The notes under the pieces are model-generated. The model saw only the letters and a list, made by a program, of their open reading frames with translations, made no database searches and was not told where the DNA came from. Below, piece by piece: positions 43,799 through 52,569 of a stretch of 64,000 nt of DNA. The stretch comes from Frigoriflavimonas asaccharolytica (GTDB lineage Bacteria; Bacteroidota; Bacteroidia; Flavobacteriales; Weeksellaceae): contig NZ_JABSNO010000008.1 in the NCBI RefSeq assembly GCF_013294015.1, forward strand, positions 1 through 64,000. The letters run 5' to 3'. The position numbers were made by a program, and so were the translations under genes. Positions within the stretch are counted from its first letter, which is position 1, and each line of letters opens with the position of its first letter.

Positions 43799-45088
43799 AT
43801 GGAAGAAAAAACAATCATACAACCAATTTTCACAGAAAACATCATCGTTTTCGGGATTTTAGCCGTTTGTTTGGCTTTAATTTTCTATACCTCATCGCTC
43901 AAAAGCTGGAAGAAATTTTATTCCATATTTCCTGCACTTTTGTTGTGTTACATGGTTCCCGCAGTTTTGAATACCACAAAAATAATAAGCAGCGAAACCG
44001 AAGAATACGAGCAATTATATCATGTAGCTTCTCGGTATTTTTTGCCTGCTTCTCTTCTACTTTTATGTTTAGGTATCGATTTGAAAGGACTTTTCAATCT
44101 TGGTTGGAAACCAATTGTAATGTTTCTGTCCGGAACTTTGGGCGTTGTAATTGGCGGACCGATTGCTTTGCTATTGTTTAGCCAAATAAGTCCAGAAACG
44201 GTTGCAGGAGAAGGTTCGCAATCTATTTGGCGTGGACTTTCTACGCTTGCTGGAAGTTGGATTGGAGGTGGTGCAAACCAAACTGCAATGTTGGAAATTT
44301 ACGGCTACGATAAAACTCTATACGGCGGAATGATTCTCGTGGATATTGTAGTTGCGAATATTTGGATGGCGATTTTGCTATTTTTAATTGGTAAAAACGA
44401 AAAAATAAACAAATGGTTGAAAGCAGATAATTCTGCAATTGCAGATTTGGTGAGCCGAGTAGAAAATTATTCTTTAAGCGTACAAAAACAACCCACTTTG
44501 AAAGATTATATGGTGATGATGGGAATTACCTTTGGAGGTTTGGCGCTTTCTTACTTTTTGGCAACTTGGGTTTCAGAAGCTTTAAGCAGCCATCCTACTT
44601 TTAGCGATCCGAAATCTTTTTTCAATTCTTTTACATCAAGTTTTTTGTGGTTAATTTTATTTTCTACTATAATCGGAGTACTATTGTCCTTAACAAAACT
44701 GAGAAAATTAGAAGGAAGTGGTGCAAGCAAAATCGGGAGTTTGTTCATTTATATTTTGGTAGCAGTAATTGGATTGAGGATGGATATTATGCAAATTTTT
44801 GATAATCCACTTTTAATTGTTTTAGGAATGGTTTGGATGCTGGTTCACGTAATTATTCTGTTTGCGACTGCAAAAATCATTAAAGCACCATTCTTTTTCA
44901 TAGCGGTTGGAAGCAAAGCAAATATTGGCGGAGCAGCTTCTGCGCCAGTTGTAGCAGGTGCTTTCAATCCAAGTTTGGCACCAGTTGGAGCATTATTGGC
45001 AATTTTAGGATATGTGGTTGGTACATTTGCAGCATTGGTTTCTGCAATGATGATGGAATGGGTAACTATTAATTTTATTTTGAATTAA
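43799..45088 (+). CDS. DUF819 family membrane protein
   Basis: The 429-residue protein has about ten hydrophobic helices, with LAGSWIGGGANQTAM and AVGSKANIGGAASAPVVAGAF as clear family motifs. DUF819 (YjcL-like) is an uncharacterised permease family. The AGSWIGGG and ANIGGAAS loops look like ligand-binding re-entrant regions; transported ligand unknown. Confidence 0.88.
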   Translation: MEEKTIIQPIFTENIIVFGILAVCLALIFYTSSLKSWKKFYSIFPALLLCYMVPAVLNTTKIISSETEEYEQLYHVASRYFLPASLLLLCLGIDLKGLFNLGWKPIVMFLSGTLGVVIGGPIALLLFSQISPETVAGEGSQSIWRGLSTLAGSWIGGGANQTAMLEIYGYDKTLYGGMILVDIVVANIWMAILLFLIGKNEKINKWLKADNSAIADLVSRVENYSLSVQKQPTLKDYMVMMGITFGGLALSYFLATWVSEALSSHPTFSDPKSFFNSFTSSFLWLILFSTIIGVLLSLTKLRKLEGSGASKIGSLFIYILVAVIGLRMDIMQIFDNPLLIVLGMVWMLVHVIILFATAKIIKAPFFFIAVGSKANIGGAASAPVVAGAFNPSLAPVGALLAILGYVVGTFAALVSAMMMEWVTINFILN

Positions 45089-45118
45089 AAAAAAATCCAA
45101 AAAACTTTTAAAAAAAAC

Positions 45119-45126
45119 TATATTTG
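45119..45126 (+). promoter_or_regulatory. -7 box TATATTTG before POT transporter 1
   Basis: An exact TAnnTTTG match, 77 nt before ATG 45203, leaving a leader of about 70 nt. Confidence 0.5.
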
Positions 45127-45202
45127 CTTAATGTTAACAATTTGTTAATTTGTATCACAATTGTAATTTCTAAAAATTTCACCCTTTTAAAAAAAATTTA
45201 AA

Positions 45203-46792
45203 ATGAATTTAAATCAAGACGAAGCACTGATAAAACACCTTGCAAAAGAAGGAATCGACGATAAGATGGTGATGGGACATCCTGCATCATTATTTCTTTT
45301 GTTTTTTACAGAAATGTGGGAGAGGTTTAGTTATTATGGCATGCGTGCTTTGTTAACATTATTTTTAATCTCTACAATTACAGATGGAGGTTGGGGTTGG
45401 TCTAACGAAGATGCATTACAATTATATGGTTGGTACACTGGGTTAGTTTACCTTACACCACTTTTAGGCGGTATCATCGCAGACAAACTTACTGGCTATA
45501 GAAAAGCAATTTTAATAGGTGCTTTAATAATGACTTTGGGACATGCTTCTATGGCTTTAGAAGGTTTTTCTACCAATTTTTTCTTTTTAGGTCTAGCCTT
45601 AATGATTCTTGGAAACGGAATGTTCAAACCAAATATTTCTTCCATGGTTGGTCAGTTATATCCTGATAGCAGTGCAAAAAAAGATTCTGGTTACACGATT
45701 TTCTATATGGGAATTAATGCAGGTGCTTTTTTAGGAATGATGCTTTGTGGTTACATCGGCGAAAAAGTCGGTTGGCATTATGGTTTCGGACTTGCAGGAG
45801 TTTTCATGTTCTTCGGAATGTTGCAGTTTTATTTTGGGCAAAAGATATTTGGAATCATAGGAAGCACGCCTTCTAAAAACGAAGAGATTGCAGAAATTTA
45901 TGAAGAAGAGGAAGTTGCTCATGATGGAACAAGCAAAGCAGGAATCGTGAGAGATCGATTGATTGTAGTAGGAGTTTTCATGATTGCGAGTTTATTTTTC
46001 TTCTTCGCTTTCGAGCAAGCTGGTGGTTCTATGTCTATTTTTGCAAAAGATTATACGCAAAGAACGCTAGACGGAAATGCAGGGCTGATCTTCAAATGGA
46101 TTGATACTTTGCTTACCATTTTTCCAATTTTAATTGTGACTTATGTCTTATATTTATTAGGAAAACAAGTTGCAAAAAAATATCCTTTAACCATATTATT
46201 CACAGCAATCTCATTTGTTATCATTTGGGGATTAGGAATTTGGAAAATCAATAGAGAATTCAACCAAGAAAATGCAGAAGTTGCAGCATCTTGGTTCCAA
46301 ATATTAAATTCATTTTTCATCATCACATTAGCTACTTCTTTTAGCAAATTCTGGGAAAAAGTATGGAATCCATCCGGACCTATTAAATTTGCATTAGGAC
46401 TTCTACTTGTTGGTTTTGGTTTCGTATTTTTAGCCTACGGAAGTATGAGTATTCCTATTGGAGCAAAAGTGGCTTCCGTAAGTATGATATGGCTAATATT
46501 AGCTTACTTTTTTCATACAGCAGGCGAACTTTGTCTATCCCCAGTTGGATTGTCGTATGTAAGTAAACTTTCTCCAAAAAAACTCGTTGGATTATTGTTT
46601 GGTCTGTGGTTTACAGCATCTGCGATAGCTAATTTTATTGGAGGATTTGTAGGTTCCTATATTGATAAGATTACAGAAACTTATGGCATGTCTACTTTCT
46701 TTTTATTTATCGGCGCAGTTCCTGCTTTTGCAGCAATCTTGTTAATTTTATTTAATAAAAAATTAGTGAAAATGATGCATGGAATAAATTAA
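45203..46792 (+). CDS. POT family peptide MFS transporter 1
   Basis: The 529-residue protein has the POT signature ETMWERFSYYGMRALL-type block (TEMWERFSYYGMRALLTLFL), the GGIIADKLTGYRKAI loop, GNGMFKPNISSMVG and FYMGINAGAFLGMMLCGYI, then a C-terminal SPVGLSYVSKLSP. It imports di- and tripeptides with protons. It has 12-14 helices and lies 115 nt after DUF819. A terminator follows. Confidence 0.93.
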   Translation: MNLNQDEALIKHLAKEGIDDKMVMGHPASLFLLFFTEMWERFSYYGMRALLTLFLISTITDGGWGWSNEDALQLYGWYTGLVYLTPLLGGIIADKLTGYRKAILIGALIMTLGHASMALEGFSTNFFFLGLALMILGNGMFKPNISSMVGQLYPDSSAKKDSGYTIFYMGINAGAFLGMMLCGYIGEKVGWHYGFGLAGVFMFFGMLQFYFGQKIFGIIGSTPSKNEEIAEIYEEEEVAHDGTSKAGIVRDRLIVVGVFMIASLFFFFAFEQAGGSMSIFAKDYTQRTLDGNAGLIFKWIDTLLTIFPILIVTYVLYLLGKQVAKKYPLTILFTAISFVIIWGLGIWKINREFNQENAEVAASWFQILNSFFIITLATSFSKFWEKVWNPSGPIKFALGLLLVGFGFVFLAYGSMSIPIGAKVASVSMIWLILAYFFHTAGELCLSPVGLSYVSKLSPKKLVGLLFGLWFTASAIANFIGGFVGSYIDKITETYGMSTFFLFIGAVPAFAAILLILFNKKLVKMMHGIN

Positions 46793-46820
46793 ATTGTAGC
46801 TTTTCCTTAAAATATATTTA

Positions 46821-46849
46821 AACCATCGATTTATTCGATGGTTTTTTTT
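46821..46849 (+). terminator. Terminator after POT transporter 1
   Basis: AACCATCGA, loop TTTAT, TCGATGGTT and a run of T. It lies only 9 nt before the next start codon. Confidence 0.9.
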
Positions 46850-46857
46850 AAATTCGT

Positions 46858-47859
46858 GTGGTGGAAATTTCCGAAGACTTATTGTTTCAATCTGCAAAGC
46901 AAATTATTTCTCTAGCAAGAGAAAAAGTTTTTCGTGTTGCAAATTCTACTTTGTTGCTTACCTATTGGCAAATTGGGCAACTCATTGTAGAAGATGAGCA
47001 AAAAGGTAAAGAACGCGCAGAATACGGAAAATACACTTTGAAAAATCTGTCTAAAAAATTAAGTTTAGAATTTGGTAAAGGCTTTGATGAAAGTAATTTA
47101 AGAAATATGCGTTCGTTTTACCTAGCATTTCCAATATGTGACGCACTGCGTCACGAATTGAGTTGGACACATTATCGGATGCTACTAAAAATAGATTTAC
47201 CTAAAAAAGTAAATTATTACATTGAAGAATCTGTTCAAAATAATTGGAGTTCTCGAGATCTCAAAAGACAAATCAATTCTCTCGCTTTCGAAAGGGTTTT
47301 AGAACACAAAAAAACGCCCGTAGAAAACATTCAAAGCATTTTAAAAGATCCTTACATTTTTGAATTTTTAGGACTTAATCAAAGTGAAAAATTTTCAGAA
47401 AAAGATATAGAAACAGGAATTATAGATCATATTCAAAAATTTTTACTTGAATTTGGGAAAGGTTTTGCTTTTGTAGCAAGACAGCAACACATTTCAACCG
47501 ATACCTCGGACTTTTATATAGATTTGGTTTTCTATAATTATATTTTAAAATGTTTCGTCATCATTGATCTAAAAACTGGTGAACTTTCTCATCAAGACAT
47601 CGGACAAATCGATATGTATGTAAGAATGTACGATGATTTGAAACGAAATGAAGGAGATAATCCTACCATCGGAATTTTATTGTGTTCGGAAAAAGACGAA
47701 ACAATAGTAAAATACTCAGTTTTAAATGATAAAAACAATCTTTTTGCAAGTAAATATTTGCTTTATCTACCGAAAGAAGAGGAATTAAAACAAATAATAG
47801 ATCAAGATAGAATACGTTTTGAATTAGATCAAATAGATAAAAAATCTCAACAAAATTAA
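46858..47859 (+). CDS. DUF1016 (YhcG-like) PD-(D/E)XK nuclease-domain protein
   Basis: The 333-residue protein has the DUF1016 N-terminal helical part (ARQ-type, LLTYWQIGQLIVEDEQKGKE, LRNMRSFYLAF) and a C-terminal nuclease-like fold: GKGFAFVARQQHI, DFYIDLVFYN and CFVIIDLKTGELSH, with Asp, Asp and Lys as in PD-(D/E)XK. I chose GTG at 46858, just after a terminator; no ATG is close. Its site between POT genes, and its own terminator-flanked start, suggest an inserted gene. Substrate unknown. Confidence 0.85.
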   Translation: MVEISEDLLFQSAKQIISLAREKVFRVANSTLLLTYWQIGQLIVEDEQKGKERAEYGKYTLKNLSKKLSLEFGKGFDESNLRNMRSFYLAFPICDALRHELSWTHYRMLLKIDLPKKVNYYIEESVQNNWSSRDLKRQINSLAFERVLEHKKTPVENIQSILKDPYIFEFLGLNQSEKFSEKDIETGIIDHIQKFLLEFGKGFAFVARQQHISTDTSDFYIDLVFYNYILKCFVIIDLKTGELSHQDIGQIDMYVRMYDDLKRNEGDNPTIGILLCSEKDETIVKYSVLNDKNNLFASKYLLYLPKEEELKQIIDQDRIRFELDQIDKKSQQN

Positions 47860-47872
47860 TACAACTTAAGAA

Positions 47873-49384
47873 ATGAATCTAACCCTCGAGGAAATTCAAG
47901 ATTTCAAAGGTAAATATCCAAGACAAATTTGGAGTTTATTTTTTTCGGAAATGTGGGAGCGTTTCTGTTTCTACGGAATGCGTGGAATGCTTATTTTCTT
48001 TATGATTTCAGAATTAAAACTCAACGAAAGCGAAGCCAATCTACAATATGCAGCTACACAAGCTTTTGTTTACGCTTTTACTTTCGTAGGTGGGATTTTT
48101 GCAGATAAAATCCTTGGTTTCCGGAAATCTCTTTTTTGGGGTGGTTTATTAATGATTGTTGGAAGCATGATTCTTGCCACAAATCCTCACGATTTTTTCT
48201 TTTTGGGAATTTCTTTTACCGTTGTAGGAACAGGTTTTTTCAAACCAAACATTTCTACCATGGTTGGGAAATTATACAAATCTGGAGATAACAGAACCGA
48301 CGCTGGTTTTTCACTTTTCTACGCCGGTATCAATTTAGGAGCATTTTTGGGTGGCTACTTTTGTATTGCAATCGGAAAAGGCGAAATGTTCGCCAATTTA
48401 ATTCCCGAAGACAAAAGATGGAATGTGGCTTTTGGCTTGGCTGCGGTTGTGATGGTTATTAGTTTGATTAATTTTATTTTCACGCAAAGAAGATTGGGAC
48501 CAATCGGTTTACAACCTTTAAAAATGTTGAAAAACGGACAACAAATCGCCATAGAAAAATGGAAAGAATATGGAGTGTACGTGCTGTCACTTGTTTTTGT
48601 TCCATTAATTATGATCATGGTTTCCAAACCAGAATATACAGATTATTTCATGTATACAATTGGACCATTAACGTTGATTTATTTATTTTACGAAATGTCT
48701 TTGGTAGAAAAAATCGAAAGAAACAAGCTATTTGCAGCTTTAATTTTCATTATCTTCTCAATTGTTTTTTGGGGAATTTACGAGCAAAGTGGTGGTTCTT
48801 TAAGTATTTTCGCAGCGCATAATTTAAACAATGACTTGCTTGGTTTAGATCCGAATGGCGTAAATAATTCTGGTGGTGCATTCTTTATTTTATTGGTAGC
48901 TGTGCCGATTGGTTTAATCTGGATTTGGCTCAATAAGAAAAAATTAGAACCAAATACCATCATCAAATTCGGTTTAGGATTTCTATTTTTAGGCTTAGGA
49001 TTCTACGCCATTTTTGCCACCAAATTTTTTGCAAATCTTCAGGGTGTTACTTCTTTAAGTATTTTCACGGGAGCATTATTTATCATTACATTGGGAGAAA
49101 TGTGCCTTTCGCCCATCGGACTTTCAATAATGACGAAACTTTCTACAGAAAAACTGCAAGGAATGATGATGGGAATGTGGTTTCTAGCTTCTGCGTACGG
49201 ACAATATTTAGCAGGTTTGATAGGTGCGAATATGGCTACTGCAAGAGAAAACTCATCAAATTTAGAAAAATTAAATGCTTATACGGAAGGTTACAAAGAT
49301 TTGGGACTCTACGCTGTAATTGCAGGTGTTTTACTCATCGCTATTTCGCCGCTTGTGAAAAAATTAATGAGCGATGTAAAATAA
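47873..49384 (+). CDS. POT family peptide MFS transporter 2
   Basis: The 503-residue protein starts 13 nt after the DUF1016 stop. It has SEMWERFCFYGMRGMLIFFM, the GGIFADKILGFRKSL loop, GTGFFKPNISTMVGKLY, FYAGINLGAFLGGYF and SPIGLSIMTKLS. It should import short peptides. It is the most divergent of the three here. Confidence 0.92.
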   Translation: MNLTLEEIQDFKGKYPRQIWSLFFSEMWERFCFYGMRGMLIFFMISELKLNESEANLQYAATQAFVYAFTFVGGIFADKILGFRKSLFWGGLLMIVGSMILATNPHDFFFLGISFTVVGTGFFKPNISTMVGKLYKSGDNRTDAGFSLFYAGINLGAFLGGYFCIAIGKGEMFANLIPEDKRWNVAFGLAAVVMVISLINFIFTQRRLGPIGLQPLKMLKNGQQIAIEKWKEYGVYVLSLVFVPLIMIMVSKPEYTDYFMYTIGPLTLIYLFYEMSLVEKIERNKLFAALIFIIFSIVFWGIYEQSGGSLSIFAAHNLNNDLLGLDPNGVNNSGGAFFILLVAVPIGLIWIWLNKKKLEPNTIIKFGLGFLFLGLGFYAIFATKFFANLQGVTSLSIFTGALFIITLGEMCLSPIGLSIMTKLSTEKLQGMMMGMWFLASAYGQYLAGLIGANMATARENSSNLEKLNAYTEGYKDLGLYAVIAGVLLIAISPLVKKLMSDVK

Positions 49385-49470
49385 AATTACTATTTTTATA
49401 AATTATAGATTACAAACCACCATTTTCTTCTAAAAAGAAAGTGAAAATTATTTTTAAATTATTTTAAGAT

Positions 49471-51567
49471 ATGAATAAAACAGACCAAGACAATTTTTTT
49501 GATAGCAAAGTTCTCGGACATCCTTCCGGACTTTTCGTATTGTTTTTCACAGAAATGTGGGAAAGATTCTCTTACTACGGAATGCGCGCTTTGCTCGTAT
49601 TATTTCTAGTAAGCTCCTTCGGTTTGGGAGGTTGGAATTGGCCAAGAGAACATGCTTTAGCATTATATGGAACCTACACAGCTTTGGTTTATCTTACCCC
49701 AATCTTAGGTGGATTTCTTGCAGATAAATATATAGGCTACAGAAAAGCCGTTGTAATTGGAGCATTAATAATGACACTTGGCCATGCATCTATGGCGATT
49801 GAATCTGCTCATATTTTTCTTTATATAGGTATTGCGTTATTAATTATTGGTAATGGATTTTTCAAACCAAACATGACGTCCATTATTTCTCATATGTATA
49901 AAGATTTTCCGGAGAAAAAAGATGGTGCTTATACAATTTTCTACATGGGAGTAAATGCCGGAGCATTTTTAGGAATTCTTTTATGTGGCTATCTCGGAGA
50001 GAAAGTTGGTTGGAGCTATGGTTTTGGATTAGCTGGAATATTCATGTTTCTTGGGATGCTACAATTTTATTTCGCCCAGAAAATATTTGGAGATATTGGT
50101 ACAAAACCAGTGGTTACAGAAAATATTGCAGATAATGCAGCAAACAAGTTGGAATTTGAGGGAGATAAAATCAACCATTTTACAACTTTAGACAAAATTT
50201 TGGTTGGAATTACTGCTGTAATAGGAGTTTCCTGGATAATCAATGATCCTATTGCAAAAGTTACTGGTCAAGGTTTTCTAACATTTGGCGGAGAAGATTA
50301 TTCCAATGCTTACATTCTAGTTGGACTTTTCGCTTTCTTATTTTTATTAATAAGTAGAATAATGCGCTACCATAGAATAATACGAGATAGGATGATTGCC
50401 ATTATTTTGTTTGCAATCTTTACAGTAATGTTTTGGATGTGCTTTGAGCAAGCTGGAGGATCTATGACGATATTTGCCAATGATTATACACAAAGAATAA
50501 TGTCTGGTACATCTGCTACCATTTTTTTAATTGTAAATATTTTGATAACGGTAGTTCCTGTATTAATTATCACTTGGGTTTTGTTTCAATTATTTCGCAG
50601 AACTTACAAGAAATATTTATTAGCTAATATTATTTTAGGTTTCAGTTTTGTAATTATTTGGGGAATAATTTTCTGGATGATTAATAGAGATTTGAACTCA
50701 AATTCTTATGTTGTGGAATACAGCACCATAAAAAGTGCACAAATAGATGAAAAAACGAAAGAGCAAGTAAAAGATGAGAAAACTGGAGAATTGGTTTTTG
50801 ATTATACAGCCATCACAGAATCTACGAAAGTAAATCCTACCGATGAAATCGTGAAAAATACATTAACGATTATTGATCCAGATAAATACACCGTTGGAAA
50901 TAAAATCAACATTATTGATGTAGATAAAAAAGGTTCTTACATTTATTTAAACAAAGAAAAGGAAGCCAGAATACGCGCAGAAGATGTAAAGAATAAAGAA
51001 GAATCTTTAATCGTTCCTGCAACTATTTCAAAAATAAAAGAGAATGAAGTAGAAATTCCAGCAACATGGTTTTTAATTTTAAATTCACTTTTCATCATCG
51101 CCTTTGCACCAATGTTCTCGAAATGGTGGGAAAGTAAATACAATCCTGCTGCATCCGTAAAATATGGTCTCGGTTTAGTACTTTTAGGTATAGGTTTTGG
51201 TGCACTAGCAATGGGATCTATGGGCATAGAACAAGGCGCCAAAGTTGCTTCTGTGAGTTTAGTTTGGCTCGTAATAGCATACCTTTTCCATACATTAGGC
51301 GAACTTTGTTTATCTCCAGTTGCACTTTCTTATATCAGTAAATTGGTTCCTGGTAGAATGATCGCAATTATGTTTGGTATTTGGTATATTGCAATCGCAA
51401 TTGGTAACAAATTAGCTGGAACTTTAGGTGGACAGATTGATAAAATAACAGAAAGTTATGATCTTACAACCTTCTTTTTAATCTTTACGATAGCACCAAT
51501 TGTGTTGGGATTGATAGCAATGGCTTTAAGTCCGTTGATCAAAAAATTAATGCACGGCGTAAAATAA
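49471..51567 (+). CDS. POT family peptide MFS transporter 3, with a large insert
   Basis: The 698-residue protein shares the POT core with the others (TEMWERFSYYGMRALLVLFL, FYMGVNAGAFLGILLCGYL, SPVALSYISKLVP) but has about 120 extra hydrophilic residues at ~411-530 (DEKTKEQVKDEKTGELVFDY, then charged strands). The insert sits just before the TWFLILNSLFIIAFAP helix, where animal PepT1 and PepT2 carry their extracellular domain. It ends at a terminator. Confidence 0.92.
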   Translation: MNKTDQDNFFDSKVLGHPSGLFVLFFTEMWERFSYYGMRALLVLFLVSSFGLGGWNWPREHALALYGTYTALVYLTPILGGFLADKYIGYRKAVVIGALIMTLGHASMAIESAHIFLYIGIALLIIGNGFFKPNMTSIISHMYKDFPEKKDGAYTIFYMGVNAGAFLGILLCGYLGEKVGWSYGFGLAGIFMFLGMLQFYFAQKIFGDIGTKPVVTENIADNAANKLEFEGDKINHFTTLDKILVGITAVIGVSWIINDPIAKVTGQGFLTFGGEDYSNAYILVGLFAFLFLLISRIMRYHRIIRDRMIAIILFAIFTVMFWMCFEQAGGSMTIFANDYTQRIMSGTSATIFLIVNILITVVPVLIITWVLFQLFRRTYKKYLLANIILGFSFVIIWGIIFWMINRDLNSNSYVVEYSTIKSAQIDEKTKEQVKDEKTGELVFDYTAITESTKVNPTDEIVKNTLTIIDPDKYTVGNKINIIDVDKKGSYIYLNKEKEARIRAEDVKNKEESLIVPATISKIKENEVEIPATWFLILNSLFIIAFAPMFSKWWESKYNPAASVKYGLGLVLLGIGFGALAMGSMGIEQGAKVASVSLVWLVIAYLFHTLGELCLSPVALSYISKLVPGRMIAIMFGIWYIAIAIGNKLAGTLGGQIDKITESYDLTTFFLIFTIAPIVLGLIAMALSPLIKKLMHGVK

Positions 51568-51590
51568 TTATTATTTAAAAAAACATTATC

Positions 51591-51630
51591 AACTTTGCCA
51601 AAGATTATTCCTTTGGCAAAGTTTTTTTTT
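51591..51630 (+). terminator. Terminator after POT transporter 3
   Basis: AACTTTGCCAAAG, loop ATTATTC, CTTTGGCAAAGTT and seven or more T (51591-51623 stem). Confidence 0.9.
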
Positions 51631-51701
51631 AAAGTAAAGTATTTTCATTTGGTATTAATTTTGAATATCAAGAAAACTATTCTCATTTAGAAATTTTATC
51701 C

Positions 51702-52235
51702 ATGAAAAAAATCTCAATTCTTTTTATACTTTTATCGTTCACCACCGCTTTTGCACAGGTAAATTGGATGACGTTAGATGAGGCAGTTGCAGCACAAAAA
51801 ATAACACCCAAAAAAATTGTAATAGATTTCTACGCTGATTGGTGTGGACCTTGCAAAATAATGGACAAAAAAACATACGGAAACGAAACAATTTCTCAAA
51901 TTTTAAATGAAGATTATTACGCTGTAAAGTTTGATGCAGAAGGCAAAGATGATGTAAATCTGTACGGCAGAAAATTTACAAACCCCAATTACAAAAATAA
52001 AAAGAGTAAAAATGCTATGCATGAATTTACGCAATATTTAAATGTAGTTGCTGTACCAAGTTTGATTTTTTTAGACGAAAACGCTAATCCTATCACCATT
52101 TTACAAGGCGCGCTTACCGCACAAGAATTAGAGCCTTATCTACCATTTTTTGCGAGTGATGCATACAAAAAAGTAAAATCTCAAGAGCAGTGGGAAAGTT
52201 ATCGCAAAAAATTTAAATCATCCATTAAAGAGTAA
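51702..52235 (+). CDS. Exported thioredoxin-fold protein
   Basis: The 177-residue protein has a signal peptide (ISILFILLSFTTAFA), a thioredoxin active site Y-A-D-W-C-G-P-C and the cis-Pro loop (VAVPSLIFLD). It should do thiol exchange in the periplasm or act in a similar redox role. It stands alone between the POT genes and recG. Confidence 0.9.
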   Translation: MKKISILFILLSFTTAFAQVNWMTLDEAVAAQKITPKKIVIDFYADWCGPCKIMDKKTYGNETISQILNEDYYAVKFDAEGKDDVNLYGRKFTNPNYKNKKSKNAMHEFTQYLNVVAVPSLIFLDENANPITILQGALTAQELEPYLPFFASDAYKKVKSQEQWESYRKKFKSSIKE

Positions 52236-52569
52236 AATATAGATTGGTGAAAATAAAAATCAATTTTTTATGATAATCAATTTTGAACTTCTAAAATAGG
52301 GTGAGATTTTCTAAATTTCATTTAAATTTATAATTAGATCATTTTTATTAAATTCATAGAAATCAACCGCAATCTTGAATGTCAATATTTAAATCATTTT
52401 CAGCATCAATGTATATTCTTCATGTTGATTAATTCAATAAATTTAAATCATTATTTATATTTAAATGAGGTCTGAGCCAATTTACATTCTTGTTCACGAA
52501 TTATTTTAAAATTAAATTTTTTAAAGTCAAACAAAATTCCGAAATTGACCAAAAATATCTAATTCAAAC
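52236..52569. other. Gene-free AT-rich stretch before recG
   Basis: I see no gene, tRNA or strong terminator in these 334 nt. ATTTAAAT occurs several times (e.g. near 52387, 52440 and 52458), and ATCAATTTT is directly repeated near 52258 and 52277. Confidence 0.6.
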
